Part shown: positions 18,585 to 27,137 of the stretch, in pieces
Position numbering within the stretch: position 1 is the first letter of the stretch
How the letters are laid out: each line of letters begins with the position of its first letter
DNA from: an uncultured Clostridia bacterium
GTDB taxonomy: Bacteria > Bacillota > Clostridia > Lachnospirales > Lachnospiraceae
NCBI GenBank assembly: GCA_937896665.1
Contig: CALBNS010000012.1
Coordinates: forward strand, 1-32,997
DNA: 32,997 nt
Direction: 5' to 3'
Notes under the pieces: model-generated
The model's input: only the letters and a program-made list of their open reading frames with translations
What the model was told of the DNA's origin: nothing
The model's database searches: none
Translations under genes and position numbers: made by a program

Positions 18585-18617
18585 AAATCCTCTTACCAAA
18601 ACGGAAAGGGGATTTTT
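18585..18617 (+). terminator. Hairpin with short T run, overlapping the next ribosome site
   Basis: AAATCCTCTT (18585-18594) pairs with AAGGGGATTT (18606-18615) over 10 pairs with one G-U, with an 11-base loop, then TTC. It could end the arsR-to-DUF1294 transcript. However, the 3' arm is also the only purine-rich ribosome site for the gene at 18620. The same structure may therefore hide that site in read-through RNA. Confidence 0.55.
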
Positions 18618-18619
18618 CT

Positions 18620-18811
18620 ATGTCTAAAAAAAAGCAAAAGGAAATTAGATTGAGTGAATTAGAGCCTGAGGAGAAATTAAAATATGAAATAGCGGACGAA
18701 TTGGGATTGCTTGACAAAGTAATGGAAGAGGGATGGCGATCTTTATCTTCGAAAGAGACTGGAAGAATCGGAGGAATGGTTGCAAGACGAAAAAAGCTGC
18801 AGGAAAAGTAG
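18620..18811 (+). CDS. Alpha/beta-type small acid-soluble spore protein
   Basis: Sixty-three residues, basic and compact. The block LKYEIADELGLLD resembles the helix with the germination-protease cleavage region of alpha/beta SASPs. The later LSSKETGRIGGMVARRKK matches the second conserved half, usually of the form TSRxNGxVGG. Such proteins coat spore DNA and protect it in the dormant spore. The start is ATG 18620, with AAGGGG eight or nine bases upstream lying inside a hairpin arm. No sporulation-sigma promoter is evident to me. The family match is a reading by eye; the length and both conserved blocks support it. Confidence 0.75.
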   Translation: MSKKKQKEIRLSELEPEEKLKYEIADELGLLDKVMEEGWRSLSSKETGRIGGMVARRKKLQEK

Positions 18812-18861
18812 AATATGAGTGGGGATAAGTGTGAACAATCTTTGAATAATTTTTGGCAGTC

Positions 18862-18890
18862 TTGAAAAAGGAACTGATATTTGTTATAAT
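18862..18890 (+). promoter_or_regulatory. Sigma-A type promoter
   Basis: TTGAAA at 18862-18867, a 17-base spacer and a perfect TATAAT at 18885-18890. It lies 30 bases before the start of the TagA-like gene, which it presumably drives as a single-gene transcript ending at the terminator near 19594. Confidence 0.82.
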
Positions 18891-18920
18891 CAAAAAACTG
18901 GTAGAAGTGCAGGTGAGATT

Positions 18921-19595
18921 ATGAAAAATAAAATTGAAGTATTAGGAGTAGAGATTGATCATTACACAGCAAAAGAAGCCATGGAAAAAGCGATGGAATA
19001 TATGCAGACAGAGCCAATTCACGTAATTGAGCTTGTGACAATGAATACCTTGATACAATTTTTAAGAACAGAACAGAAATTTTCATTTGACGAATTCGAT
19101 ATGATGCTTGCCGGCAACAGAACAATTTTGGAGGCCGCAGGTGTCACTGACGCAAAGTATTTAAAAGAAATTGAGAATAATCTGTTTGTCAAAATGCTGC
19201 TTCAGTTTTGGCATAAAAACAGAACTCGTGTGTTTTTATTGTCGGAAGATGAAACATCCTTAAAAGACCTCAGGGAGTATTTACAAACAAAATATCCGGG
19301 GATTGTGATTGCTGACGGAGCCTCTATGGAAGAAAAGCAAGAATCAGATGATATGCTGATTAACAAGGTGAATGGGGCAGAGGCAGAGTGTATAATTGCT
19401 GAAATTGATGCATTGGAGCAGAAAGAATTTATTGTCCGGAATCGCGCGCTCTTGAATGTAAAAGTGTGGCTTGGCTTGACGGCTGAGTTCCGGGATAAGT
19501 GGCAGAAAGTTTCTATCAAACATAGATTGAAATATTTTCTGAACCGCCAGCTGCTCAAGAAAGTGATTCAAAAAGAGCATGAAAAAGGAAAATAG
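18921..19595 (+). CDS. Divergent TagA/WecG/CpsF-fold protein, possible pseudoenzyme
   Basis: Cytoplasmic protein of 224 residues with the outline of GT26 glycosyltransferases. The opening VLGVEIDHYTAKEAMEKAMEYM and the middle TRVFLLSEDETSLKDLREYLQTKYPGIVI match family positions. The usual catalytic PDG motif after the ADL segment reads LAGNRTILEA here, so the aspartate is absent. The PKQE and GVGG-FD motifs have become ALEQKEFI and WLGLTAEFRDK. The C-terminal WxxRL region is replaced by a basic stretch. No membrane segment is seen. The gene has its own promoter and terminator, which argues against a dying gene. Family membership is likely; transferase activity is doubtful. Confidence 0.68.
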   Translation: MKNKIEVLGVEIDHYTAKEAMEKAMEYMQTEPIHVIELVTMNTLIQFLRTEQKFSFDEFDMMLAGNRTILEAAGVTDAKYLKEIENNLFVKMLLQFWHKNRTRVFLLSEDETSLKDLREYLQTKYPGIVIADGASMEEKQESDDMLINKVNGAEAECIIAEIDALEQKEFIVRNRALLNVKVWLGLTAEFRDKWQKVSIKHRLKYFLNRQLLKKVIQKEHEKGK

Positions 19596-19645
19596 AGGGG
19601 ATGCACAAAAAAAGTGTGATTTCCTCTTTATTTTTTTGTTTTTTT
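19594..19645 (+). terminator. Rho-independent terminator
   Basis: The arm 19594-19606 (AGAGGGGATGCAC) pairs with 19614-19627 with one bulge and two G-U pairs, around an A7 loop. An interrupted T tract runs to 19645. It begins at the stop codon of the TagA-like gene. Confidence 0.85.
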
Positions 19646-19736
19646 GCATTAATATAAAGGAGAGTATGTGCATTTTGTTGTTTATATGTGAAATTATTGT
19701 GGAATATGTACGTATAATGTCGAACGGAGGGATTGG

Positions 19737-20825
19737 ATGATATCGAATCAAATACTACAGAATACAATAGATGGTTTGAAAGCCATTACAGAAATTGATT
19801 TGTGTGTAATGGATGCAGAAGGGAAGGTTCTGGTAAGTACATGTACAGAGGCGGCCTCTTATGAAACACTAGTCAGATCCTTTGTGAATTCTCCTGAACA
19901 GAACAAGGAGATTCATAATTGTCAGCTTTTTAAAATTTTTGACGAATATCAATTAGAATATATTCTTTTAGTACATGGTATCGGTGAGGATGTTAGGAAA
20001 ATCGGTAAAATGGCTGCGTTTCAGTTTCAGGGGCTCATGACCGCATACAAAGAGCGATTTGACAAAGATAATTTTGTTAAAAACTTATTATTAGATAATC
20101 TATTGTTAATAGATATCTACAATCTCGCCAAGAAACTGCATATTGATGTTCAAGCAAAAAGGGTAGTTCTGATTATTGAGATGGCGCGCGATAAGGATTT
20201 AAATACTCTGGAGAAAGTGCGCGTGGCTTTAGGGGCTAAAAGACAAGATTTTGTAACTGCGGTTGATGAGCGGAATATTATCGTGGTGAGAGAGCTTGAA
20301 GAAGATGAAGGTTATACTTTGATTGAGAAGCAAGCGCAGCAGTTACTCAATATGCTGAAACAAGAAGGGGAAAAAGATCTGCATATAGCATATGGAACAA
20401 TTGTGAATGATATTAAAGAAGTATCAAAGTCCTATAAAGAAGCAAAACTGGCTTTAGATGTAGGTAAGATTTTCTTCAATGAAAAAGACATTATTGCGTA
20501 TAATACGTTGGGAATCGGAAGATTAATTTATCAGCTTCCCGTACCTCTTTGTAAAATGTTTATCCGTGAGATTTTTGAGGGAAAATCGCCGGATGATTTT
20601 GACGAGGAAACAATTACTACAATTAATAAATTTTTTGAGAACAGCTTAAATGTATCAGAAACATCCAGACAGTTGTATATTCATAGAAATACTTTGGTGT
20701 ATAGATTGGATAAGATTCAAAAGACAACAGGGCTTGATTTACGTGTGTTTGAAGACGCAATCACATTCAAAATTGCATTGATGGTAGTAAAATATATGAA
20801 ATACATGGAGAATATGGAGTATTAA
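19737..20825 (+). CDS. CdaR/PucR-type transcriptional regulator
   Basis: Regulator of 362 residues. The N-terminus resembles the sugar-diacid recognition domain of CdaR proteins (QNTIDGLKAITEIDLCVMDAEG). A middle region of GGDEF-like fold, as in PucR proteins, spans about 120-270. The C-terminal PucR-type helix-turn-helix is clear: SLNVSETSRQLYIHRNTLVYR followed by LDKIQKTTGLDLR. The ligand is unknown. It lies 18 bases before ftsE in the same direction, so control of the division genes or simple co-transcription is possible. A TATAAT at 19713-19718 without a good -35 may be its -10 box. Confidence 0.8.
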   Translation: MISNQILQNTIDGLKAITEIDLCVMDAEGKVLVSTCTEAASYETLVRSFVNSPEQNKEIHNCQLFKIFDEYQLEYILLVHGIGEDVRKIGKMAAFQFQGLMTAYKERFDKDNFVKNLLLDNLLLIDIYNLAKKLHIDVQAKRVVLIIEMARDKDLNTLEKVRVALGAKRQDFVTAVDERNIIVVRELEEDEGYTLIEKQAQQLLNMLKQEGEKDLHIAYGTIVNDIKEVSKSYKEAKLALDVGKIFFNEKDIIAYNTLGIGRLIYQLPVPLCKMFIREIFEGKSPDDFDEETITTINKFFENSLNVSETSRQLYIHRNTLVYRLDKIQKTTGLDLRVFEDAITFKIALMVVKYMKYMENMEY

Positions 20826-20843
20826 TAATTTTAGGAGGAGCGT

Positions 20844-21512
20844 ATGATAGAATTAAAAGGAGTTACAAAAGAGTACTCAAAGGGGATTGCAGCACTCAAT
20901 GATATCAGCCTGAAAATTGAACAGGGTGAATTTGTGTTTGTTGTTGGTGATAGTGGTTCCGGAAAATCGACCTTAATCCGGCTGTTGATGAGAGAATTGA
21001 CACCAACTTCAGGAAGTATCACAGTGATGGGGCGTGATATTGGAAAACTTGGACATAAGAGCATTCCGATTTATCGTAGGAAGATTGGTGTAGTATTTCA
21101 GGATTTCCGATTGCTGAAAGATAGAAATGTATATGAGAATATTGCATTTGCATTGCGTGTAACAGAGACACCATCGCGTGTGATTAAGACAAAAGTTCCG
21201 GCTGCACTTTCGTTGGTAGGACTAGCACAGAAATATAAATCATATCCAAAAGAATTATCAGGTGGAGAACAGCAGCGTGTTGCAATTGCGAGAGCGATTG
21301 TAAATGAGCCTGCTATTTTGCTGGCAGATGAGCCGACCGGTAATCTTGACCCGGATAATTCATGGGAGATTATGAAACTTTTAGAAGAAGCAAATGAACG
21401 TGGAACGACAGTAATTGTCGTTACGCATAATCATGAGATTGTGAACGCAATGAAGAAACGAGTTGTTACAATGAAGCAAGGGGTTATTGTAAGCGACGAG
21501 AAAAGGTGGTAG
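20844..21512 (+). CDS. ftsE: Cell division ATP-binding protein FtsE
   Basis: ABC ATPase that pairs with FtsX at the division site or cell wall and gates peptidoglycan hydrolases. It has 222 residues. Walker A GDSGSGKS (G35-S42), Q-loop VFQDFRLL, signature LSGGEQQRVAIARAI, and Walker B with D-loop LLADEPTGNLDP are all present. The ribosome site is TAGGAGGAG. ftsX starts five bases after the stop. Confidence 0.96.
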   Translation: MIELKGVTKEYSKGIAALNDISLKIEQGEFVFVVGDSGSGKSTLIRLLMRELTPTSGSITVMGRDIGKLGHKSIPIYRRKIGVVFQDFRLLKDRNVYENIAFALRVTETPSRVIKTKVPAALSLVGLAQKYKSYPKELSGGEQQRVAIARAIVNEPAILLADEPTGNLDPDNSWEIMKLLEEANERGTTVIVVTHNHEIVNAMKKRVVTMKQGVIVSDEKRW

Positions 21513-21517
21513 TGTAG

Positions 21518-22426
21518 ATGAGAGTGAGTACAGTAAGATATACAGTAAAGCAAGGGGTTAAGAATATTGTTAGAAATAAAATGTTTTCCATTGCGTCCAT
21601 TGCGACAATGGCGGCATGTATTTTCTTGTTTGGAGTATTCTTTTCTATCATAACAAATTTCAGATATATTGTAGATAAAGCAGAAGAAGGCATGGCAATT
21701 GTTATCTTCTTTGATGAGGATGCGACAGATTTAGAATTGAAAAATATCAGACAACAGCTGGAAGCCCGTGATGATGTTTTGGAAGTGAAGTATGTTCCCG
21801 GAGATCAGGCACTGCAGGATTTTGCAGAGGAAAACTTCAAGGATTATCCGGAGATAATTGAAGATCTCAAAAAGGATAATCCACTGGCGAATTCGGACAA
21901 TTATGAAGTATACATGAAATCTGTAGAAAGTCAGCAACAGCTGGTAAAGTTTGCAGAAGGTCTTGAGGGAGTCAGAAAGGTCAACAAATCAGACGTTGTA
22001 GCGAATACACTGTCAAGTGTGAATGTGCTTATTGCATACGTATCGGGAGCAATTATTCTGATTCTTCTTATTGTGGCAATCTTCTTAATCAGCAACACAG
22101 TTGCAATGGGAATTACAATTCGTCGGGAAGAGATTGCAATTATGAAATATATTGGTGCAAAAGATGGATTTGTAAAGGCGCCGTTTATTATTGAGGGTGT
22201 GATGATTGGACTGATAGGTGCGGCGATTCCACTAGTTGTATTATATTACGCATATGAGAAAGCAATATTTTATATATTAAATAAGTTTACAATCTTAAAT
22301 AATATATTAGATTTTCTGCCGGTCAGTGAAGTTTACCGGACATTAATGCCGACAGGATTAGCTCTTGGTGTAGGTATAGGATTTGTTGGAAGTTTCCTTA
22401 CAATTAGAAAACACTTGAAAGTGTAG
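21518..22426 (+). CDS. ftsX: Cell division membrane protein FtsX
   Basis: Membrane partner of FtsE, 302 residues. The N-terminal VKQGVKNIVRNKMFSIASI leads into helix 1 (about 22-46). An extracellular domain (about 47-165) with the family segment EVKYVPGDQALQDF follows. Helix 2 is at about 168-196, then the cytoplasmic ITIRREEIAIMKYIGAKDGF, and helices 3 and 4 near 222-245 and 275-298. The outer domain is where the hydrolase partner binds in studied systems; the M23 protein encoded next is the obvious candidate. Confidence 0.95.
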   Translation: MRVSTVRYTVKQGVKNIVRNKMFSIASIATMAACIFLFGVFFSIITNFRYIVDKAEEGMAIVIFFDEDATDLELKNIRQQLEARDDVLEVKYVPGDQALQDFAEENFKDYPEIIEDLKKDNPLANSDNYEVYMKSVESQQQLVKFAEGLEGVRKVNKSDVVANTLSSVNVLIAYVSGAIILILLIVAIFLISNTVAMGITIRREEIAIMKYIGAKDGFVKAPFIIEGVMIGLIGAAIPLVVLYYAYEKAIFYILNKFTILNNILDFLPVSEVYRTLMPTGLALGVGIGFVGSFLTIRKHLKV

Positions 22427-22434
22427 GTGATATT

Positions 22435-23580
22435 GTGAGAGTTAATAAGAGGTTTTTATCTGTTTTGCTGGCAGGAACAATGGCAATTGGTATGGTACTG
22501 CCGGTTAAGGCGACGGGCATTAAGGAGTCGGAAAAACAACAACAGCAGTTGGAAAATGAAAAGAAAGAAGCTGAGGCGGAACAGAAATCATTAGAGGCTA
22601 AGTTAAATAAGATCATTTCAGAAATGAATGAAGCCCAAAGAAAATTGTCTGAAAAAGAGGACGAGATTGAACAGACAGAAGAAGAGCTTGTCAATGCAAT
22701 GGTAAATGAAAGAACGCAGTATGAGCGAATGAAAGTACGAATCAGGTATATGTATGAAAGTGGTGGAACAGATTTTTTAGAAGTGCTGTTCTCAGCTAAG
22801 AACATGGCAGATCTTCTGAACCGTGCAGAATATATTTCTATCCTGTCACGACATGACAAAGAGATATTCACAGAATTCCAGAACATCGTGAAGGAAGTAA
22901 AGGAAAAAGAGCAGATGTTGAAGGAAGATTATGAAGCCTTGACTGTCTTACAGGAAGAACTATCTGGTAAACGAGGACAGGTAGAAACGCTGATTGAGGA
23001 AAATGCACAGGAAATTGCAGGTCTGGAAAGTAAGATAAAACAAGTACAAGATGACATTGCAAAGGCGAAAGAGGCAGAAAGAAGAAGGCAGGAGGCTGAG
23101 GAAGCTAAGAAGCCGTCTGGTGGAAATTCTACACAGACAGGATCACAGCCAAAACCACAGCCAAAACCACAGCCGCCGGTTGTAAGTGGAAATGGATATT
23201 TCACGCATCCGTGTCCGGGAATGTCGTATCAGTCAAGCTATTTCGGGGAAATCCGACAAGGAATCGGGGATCCGACTCCGCATAAAGGACATGATTATGC
23301 AGCACCGGCAGGCACACCGATTTATGCAGCGGCAGCAGGAACTGTTTTGATTGCAGGATACAGTAATTCAGCAGGAAACTGGGTTGTAATTGATCATGGC
23401 GGCGGTCTTGTGACAAAATACATGCATATGTGTTCAACACCATATGTGTCAGCCGGACAGCAGGTGACCAAAGGACAGCATATTGGTGGTGTCGGTACGA
23501 CCGGACAGTCTACGGGAAATCATCTTCATTTTCAGGTGGAGGAGAATGGCGTAGCTGTTAATCCGTCGAAATATATGTAA
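22435..23580 (+). CDS. Secreted coiled-coil M23 peptidase, likely FtsEX partner
   Basis: Secreted cell-wall endopeptidase of 381 residues with a GTG start behind AGGTGA. Residues 1-26 are a signal peptide ending in KA. Residues about 30-225 form a long Glu/Gln/Lys coiled coil like those of EnvC and PcsB that dock on FtsX. A Pro/Lys linker follows that includes a 12-base tandem duplication (23149-23172). The C-terminal LytM/M23 domain (about 260-381) has HKGHDYAAPAGTPIYA and NHLHFQVEENG, so the zinc ligands H-x3-D and H-x-H are present. E. coli EnvC lacks these, so this protein may cut the wall itself. It sits 8 bases after ftsX. Confidence 0.9.
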   Translation: MRVNKRFLSVLLAGTMAIGMVLPVKATGIKESEKQQQQLENEKKEAEAEQKSLEAKLNKIISEMNEAQRKLSEKEDEIEQTEEELVNAMVNERTQYERMKVRIRYMYESGGTDFLEVLFSAKNMADLLNRAEYISILSRHDKEIFTEFQNIVKEVKEKEQMLKEDYEALTVLQEELSGKRGQVETLIEENAQEIAGLESKIKQVQDDIAKAKEAERRRQEAEEAKKPSGGNSTQTGSQPKPQPKPQPPVVSGNGYFTHPCPGMSYQSSYFGEIRQGIGDPTPHKGHDYAAPAGTPIYAAAAGTVLIAGYSNSAGNWVVIDHGGGLVTKYMHMCSTPYVSAGQQVTKGQHIGGVGTTGQSTGNHLHFQVEENGVAVNPSKYM

Positions 23581-23598
23581 ATGAGAGGATACATATTC

Positions 23599-24792
23599 AT
23601 GGATAATAAAAAGAATTTTTGGAAAGGGGCGCTGTGCGGCGCCCTTGTTACATCACTTGTAATTGGTTTAATCGGAAGCGTATGGTTTCTGGTGTCAGCT
23701 ATAACAAAATTCGGGAATCATACCATTGTGACAGATGATAAGCTGAATGCTATGCAGGAGCTTATTGATGATGTCTATTTGTATAGTGATGAAGTTGATG
23801 AAGATATTTTAAAAGAATCGATGCTAAAGGGATATGTTTACGGTCTTGGAGACCCATATTCTATTTATTATGATAAGGAAGAGACAAAGGAACTTTTGGA
23901 ATCCACAGCTGGAGAATTCAGCGGAATTGGTGTAGCGCTTACACAGGATATGAAAAACAATCTGATTACTTTTGTTAATGTTTATAAAGACTCCCCGGCT
24001 GAGGAAGCGGGATTCCAAAATGGTGATATCTTATACAAAGTAAATGGAGTAGATATTACGGCAGAGGATCTCAGTAATGTTGTCACAGAAATTAAAGGCG
24101 AAGAAGGTACACAGGTACAAATAACGGTTCTCCGTGGTGAGGAGCTAGAAGAAGTAACAGCAGATGTGACAAGAAGAAAGATAGAAGTCAGAACCGTAGA
24201 GTATGAAATGAAAGAAAATCAAATCGGTTACATTGCGATATCTGAATTTGACACTGTAACCTACGTGCAATTTAAAGAGGCACTGACAAACTTACAGAAT
24301 CAGAAGATGCAAGGTCTTGTTGTGGATTTACGCAATAATCCAGGAGGAAATCTAGATACAGTATGCAATATTCTTGACCTTTTGCTTCCGGAAGGAACGA
24401 TTGTATACACGGAAGATAAAAAAGGAGAGCGAGACACTTATACTTCGGATGAAGAGCATAAGCTGGAGCTTCCGATGGCGGTATTAGTAAATGAAAATAG
24501 TGCAAGTGCTTCAGAAATTTTTGCAGGTGCAATGCAGGATTATGATGCGGCAGAGATTGTTGGGATGACCACATATGGCAAAGGGATTGTGCAGCAATTA
24601 TTTCCAATGACCGATGGCACATGTGTAAAGTTGACTATTTCAGAATATTTTACCCCAAATGGGAGAAATATCCATGGCAAAGGGATTGTTCCAGATGTGG
24701 AAATCCAATATGAGTATTCTGAGGAAAACCCGAATCGGGATAACCAGTTTGATAAGGCAATAGAAGTGGTTGAAGAAAAAATTAATCAGTAA
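23599..24792 (+). CDS. S41-family C-terminal processing protease (CtpA-like)
   Basis: Membrane-anchored serine protease. I chose ATG 23599 (397 residues) because GAGAGGA lies nine bases before it; an in-frame ATG at 23581, immediately after the previous stop, has no ribosome site. Residues about 8-36 form a signal anchor. A PDZ domain is visible in FSGIGVALTQ and EEAGFQNGDILYKVNG. The protease domain has LVVDLRNNPGGNLDTV and the Ser-Lys dyad in ENSASASEIFAGAM and TTYGKGIVQQ. Its place next to the M23 enzyme fits a role in trimming or turning over wall hydrolases; this is inference. Confidence 0.92.
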   Translation: MDNKKNFWKGALCGALVTSLVIGLIGSVWFLVSAITKFGNHTIVTDDKLNAMQELIDDVYLYSDEVDEDILKESMLKGYVYGLGDPYSIYYDKEETKELLESTAGEFSGIGVALTQDMKNNLITFVNVYKDSPAEEAGFQNGDILYKVNGVDITAEDLSNVVTEIKGEEGTQVQITVLRGEELEEVTADVTRRKIEVRTVEYEMKENQIGYIAISEFDTVTYVQFKEALTNLQNQKMQGLVVDLRNNPGGNLDTVCNILDLLLPEGTIVYTEDKKGERDTYTSDEEHKLELPMAVLVNENSASASEIFAGAMQDYDAAEIVGMTTYGKGIVQQLFPMTDGTCVKLTISEYFTPNGRNIHGKGIVPDVEIQYEYSEENPNRDNQFDKAIEVVEEKINQ

Positions 24793-24797
24793 TCTGA

Positions 24798-24829
24798 ATG
24801 GAATGCAATTTTTGCATTCCATTTTTTTT
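24798..24829 (+). terminator. Strong rho-independent terminator
   Basis: ATGGAATGCAA (24798-24808) and TTGCATTCCAT (24812-24822) form a perfect 11-pair stem with a three-base loop, followed by a run of T to 24829. It ends the ftsEX/M23/CtpA transcript and separates it from the pyrimidine operon. Confidence 0.93.
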
Positions 24830-24897
24830 GTGCCTATGATAGAATAAAAATAGCTATGTAGTTTTAGGAATTACAGTTAGGGAAAGGATACCGAAAT

Positions 24898-26184
24898 ATG
24901 AGGATTTTAATTCACAACGGTCATGTATTGGACCCCGAAAGTAAAAGAGAAGGAAGTTATGATGTTCTGTTGGAAAATGACAGAATTGTAAAGGTTGCAG
25001 AACGGATTGAGGAGACAGTGGATCAAGTGATTGATGCCGCAGGGTGTTATGTAATGCCGGGATTTATTGATCTTCATGTGCATCTGAGAGATCCGGGACT
25101 TGAATATAAGGAGACCCTTGCAACCGGCGGTATGGCAGGTGCCAGAGGTGGCGTTACGACGCTTTGTGCAATGCCAAATACAAAACCGGTTATAGATAAT
25201 GGTGAAAAAGTAGCAGATGTACACAAAAGAGCAGAGTCAGATTCTCCGGTTCATGTAATTCAGCTTGGAGCAGTTACAATTGGCCAAAAGGGAGACGAAT
25301 TGGCTGATATTGAAGGTATGGCGAAAGCAGGATGTCAAGCAATCAGTGAAGACGGAAAGTCCGTTATGAATGCCTCGCTTTACCGGAAAGCAATGAAGCT
25401 TGCAAAAGAAAATGGGATTTCCGTTTTTGCACACTGCGAGGATATTACAATGGTAGAAGGCGGTGTGATGAATGCCGACGAAAAAGCAGAAAAGCTTGGA
25501 CTGAAAGGTATTACCAATGCAGTAGAAGATGTGATTGTTGCGAGAGATATTTTGCTTGCAAAAGAGACTGGGGCAAGACTCCATCTATGCCACTGCTCAA
25601 CTGAAGACAGCGTAAAGCTTGTAGATGCAGCAAAAAGAGAAGGACTTCCGGTGACTGCTGAAGTCTGCCCGCATCATTTTGCAATGACTACAGATGATAT
25701 TATAGAAGATGACGGCAATTTCAAGATGAATCCGCCACTTCGAAGTAAGAGAGACGCAGAGGCTTTAAAAGCAGGATTGAAAGCAGATATTATGGATGTG
25801 ATTGCAACTGACCATGCTCCACATTCTGCAGAAGAAAAGAATAAATCTATGAAAGAGGCAGCATTTGGTATCGTAGGGTTAGAAACGATGGCAAGCATCA
25901 CGTATACAGAACTAGTGGCTACAGGAATTCTGACACCGATGCAGATGGCAGAAAAAACAAGCTATAATCCGGCAAAGATTTTAGGTTTGGCAGATAAGGG
26001 GGCAATTGCAGAAGGAAAGATTGCAGATATTGTGATTTTTGACCCGAATATTGAATACACGATAGATAAAAATACATTTTTCTCAAAAGGCAAGAATACG
26101 CCATTTCATGGGAAAAAAGTTAAAGGTGATGTAAGATATACCTTTGTTGATGGCAATATTGTATATGAAAGAAAAGAACTTTAG
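24898..26184 (+). CDS. pyrC: Dihydroorotase (class I)
   Basis: Zinc amidohydrolase that cyclises carbamoyl aspartate to dihydroorotate, the third step of pyrimidine synthesis. It has 428 residues, typical of class I enzymes. Metal-binding DLHVHLRDPG (H60, H62), substrate-loop AMPNTKPV, FAHCED, HLCHCST and the catalytic aspartate in IATDHAPHS are all present. The ribosome site is GGGAAAGGA. It is the first gene of pyrC-pyrF-pyrK-pyrD. I see no PyrR attenuator in the 68 bases between it and the preceding terminator. Confidence 0.95.
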   Translation: MRILIHNGHVLDPESKREGSYDVLLENDRIVKVAERIEETVDQVIDAAGCYVMPGFIDLHVHLRDPGLEYKETLATGGMAGARGGVTTLCAMPNTKPVIDNGEKVADVHKRAESDSPVHVIQLGAVTIGQKGDELADIEGMAKAGCQAISEDGKSVMNASLYRKAMKLAKENGISVFAHCEDITMVEGGVMNADEKAEKLGLKGITNAVEDVIVARDILLAKETGARLHLCHCSTEDSVKLVDAAKREGLPVTAEVCPHHFAMTTDDIIEDDGNFKMNPPLRSKRDAEALKAGLKADIMDVIATDHAPHSAEEKNKSMKEAAFGIVGLETMASITYTELVATGILTPMQMAEKTSYNPAKILGLADKGAIAEGKIADIVIFDPNIEYTIDKNTFFSKGKNTPFHGKKVKGDVRYTFVDGNIVYERKEL

Positions 26185-26196
26185 GAGGAAGCAAAG

Positions 26197-27123
26197 ATGA
26201 TTAATAAATTAGTACAAAATATTAAAAAGACAAATGCACCAATCGTAGTAGGTTTAGATCCAATGTTAAACTATATTCCAGAACATGTTCAAAAACGTGC
26301 TTTCGCTGAATTTGGCGAGACATTGGAGGGTGCTGCAGAAGCGATCTGGCAGTTTAACAAAGAGATTGTAGATAAAACTTATGATTTGATTCCGGCTGTA
26401 AAACCACAGGTTGCAATGTATGAGCAGTTCGGTATTCCGGGAATGATGGCATTTAAAAAGACAGTAGATTACTGTAAGGAAAAAGGACTTGTAGTCATCG
26501 GCGATATCAAGCGTGGTGATATCGGTTCTACATCAGCAGCTTACGCAGTGGGACACGTAGGACGTGTACAGGTTGGAAGTAAAACTTATGTGCCATTCGA
26601 TGAAGATTTCGTGACAGTAAATCCATACCTCGGATCAGATGGTGTCAATCCGTTTATCAAGGTTTGTAAAGAAGAAAATAAAGGTATCTTTGTATTAGTA
26701 AAAACATCGAACCCATCAAGTGGTGAATTCCAGGATCAATTAATTAATGGAAAACCGTTATATGAATTAGTTGGTGAAAAAGTTGCTGAGTGGGGTGCAG
26801 ACCACATGGGTGATGATTACAGTTATGTTGGAGCAGTAGTTGGTGCAACATATCCGGAAATGGGTAAGGTACTTCGTAAAGTAATGCCAAAGGCATATAT
26901 TCTTGTGCCAGGTTACGGTGCACAAGGTGGACAAGGAAAAGATCTGGTTCACTTCTTTAATGAAGACGGACTTGGAGCAATCGTAAACTCTTCTCGTGGA
27001 ATCATTGCAGCTTACAAACAAGAAGCTTACGCAAAATTCGGTGCAGAAAACTTTGGAGATGCTTCCAGAGCAGCAGTAGAGGCAATGATTGCAGACATTG
27101 CAGGTGCACTCAATAACCGATAA
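26197..27123 (+). CDS. pyrF: Orotidine 5'-phosphate decarboxylase (type 2)
   Basis: It converts OMP to UMP, the last step of the pathway. At 308 residues it is the longer type 2 form. The catalytic DIKRGDIGSTSAAYA is intact. The early NAPIVVGLDPML and the phosphate-binding LVPGYGAQGGQGKD and NSSRGIIAAY segments are present. The ribosome site is AGGAGGAAGC. It lies 12 bases after pyrC and 14 before pyrK. Confidence 0.95.
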   Translation: MINKLVQNIKKTNAPIVVGLDPMLNYIPEHVQKRAFAEFGETLEGAAEAIWQFNKEIVDKTYDLIPAVKPQVAMYEQFGIPGMMAFKKTVDYCKEKGLVVIGDIKRGDIGSTSAAYAVGHVGRVQVGSKTYVPFDEDFVTVNPYLGSDGVNPFIKVCKEENKGIFVLVKTSNPSSGEFQDQLINGKPLYELVGEKVAEWGADHMGDDYSYVGAVVGATYPEMGKVLRKVMPKAYILVPGYGAQGGQGKDLVHFFNEDGLGAIVNSSRGIIAAYKQEAYAKFGAENFGDASRAAVEAMIADIAGALNNR

Positions 27124-27137
27124 AAAGGAGAACAACA

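Noticed and set aside
23149..23172. Tandem 12-base duplication as a phase-variable repeat
   Set aside because: Only two copies, in frame, in a Pro/Lys linker; slippage would change linker length by four residues without switching the gene off.
24830..24897. PyrR-type attenuator or riboswitch before pyrC
   Set aside because: Only 68 bases are available after the preceding terminator, and I found no terminator/antiterminator pair or PyrR-binding loop.
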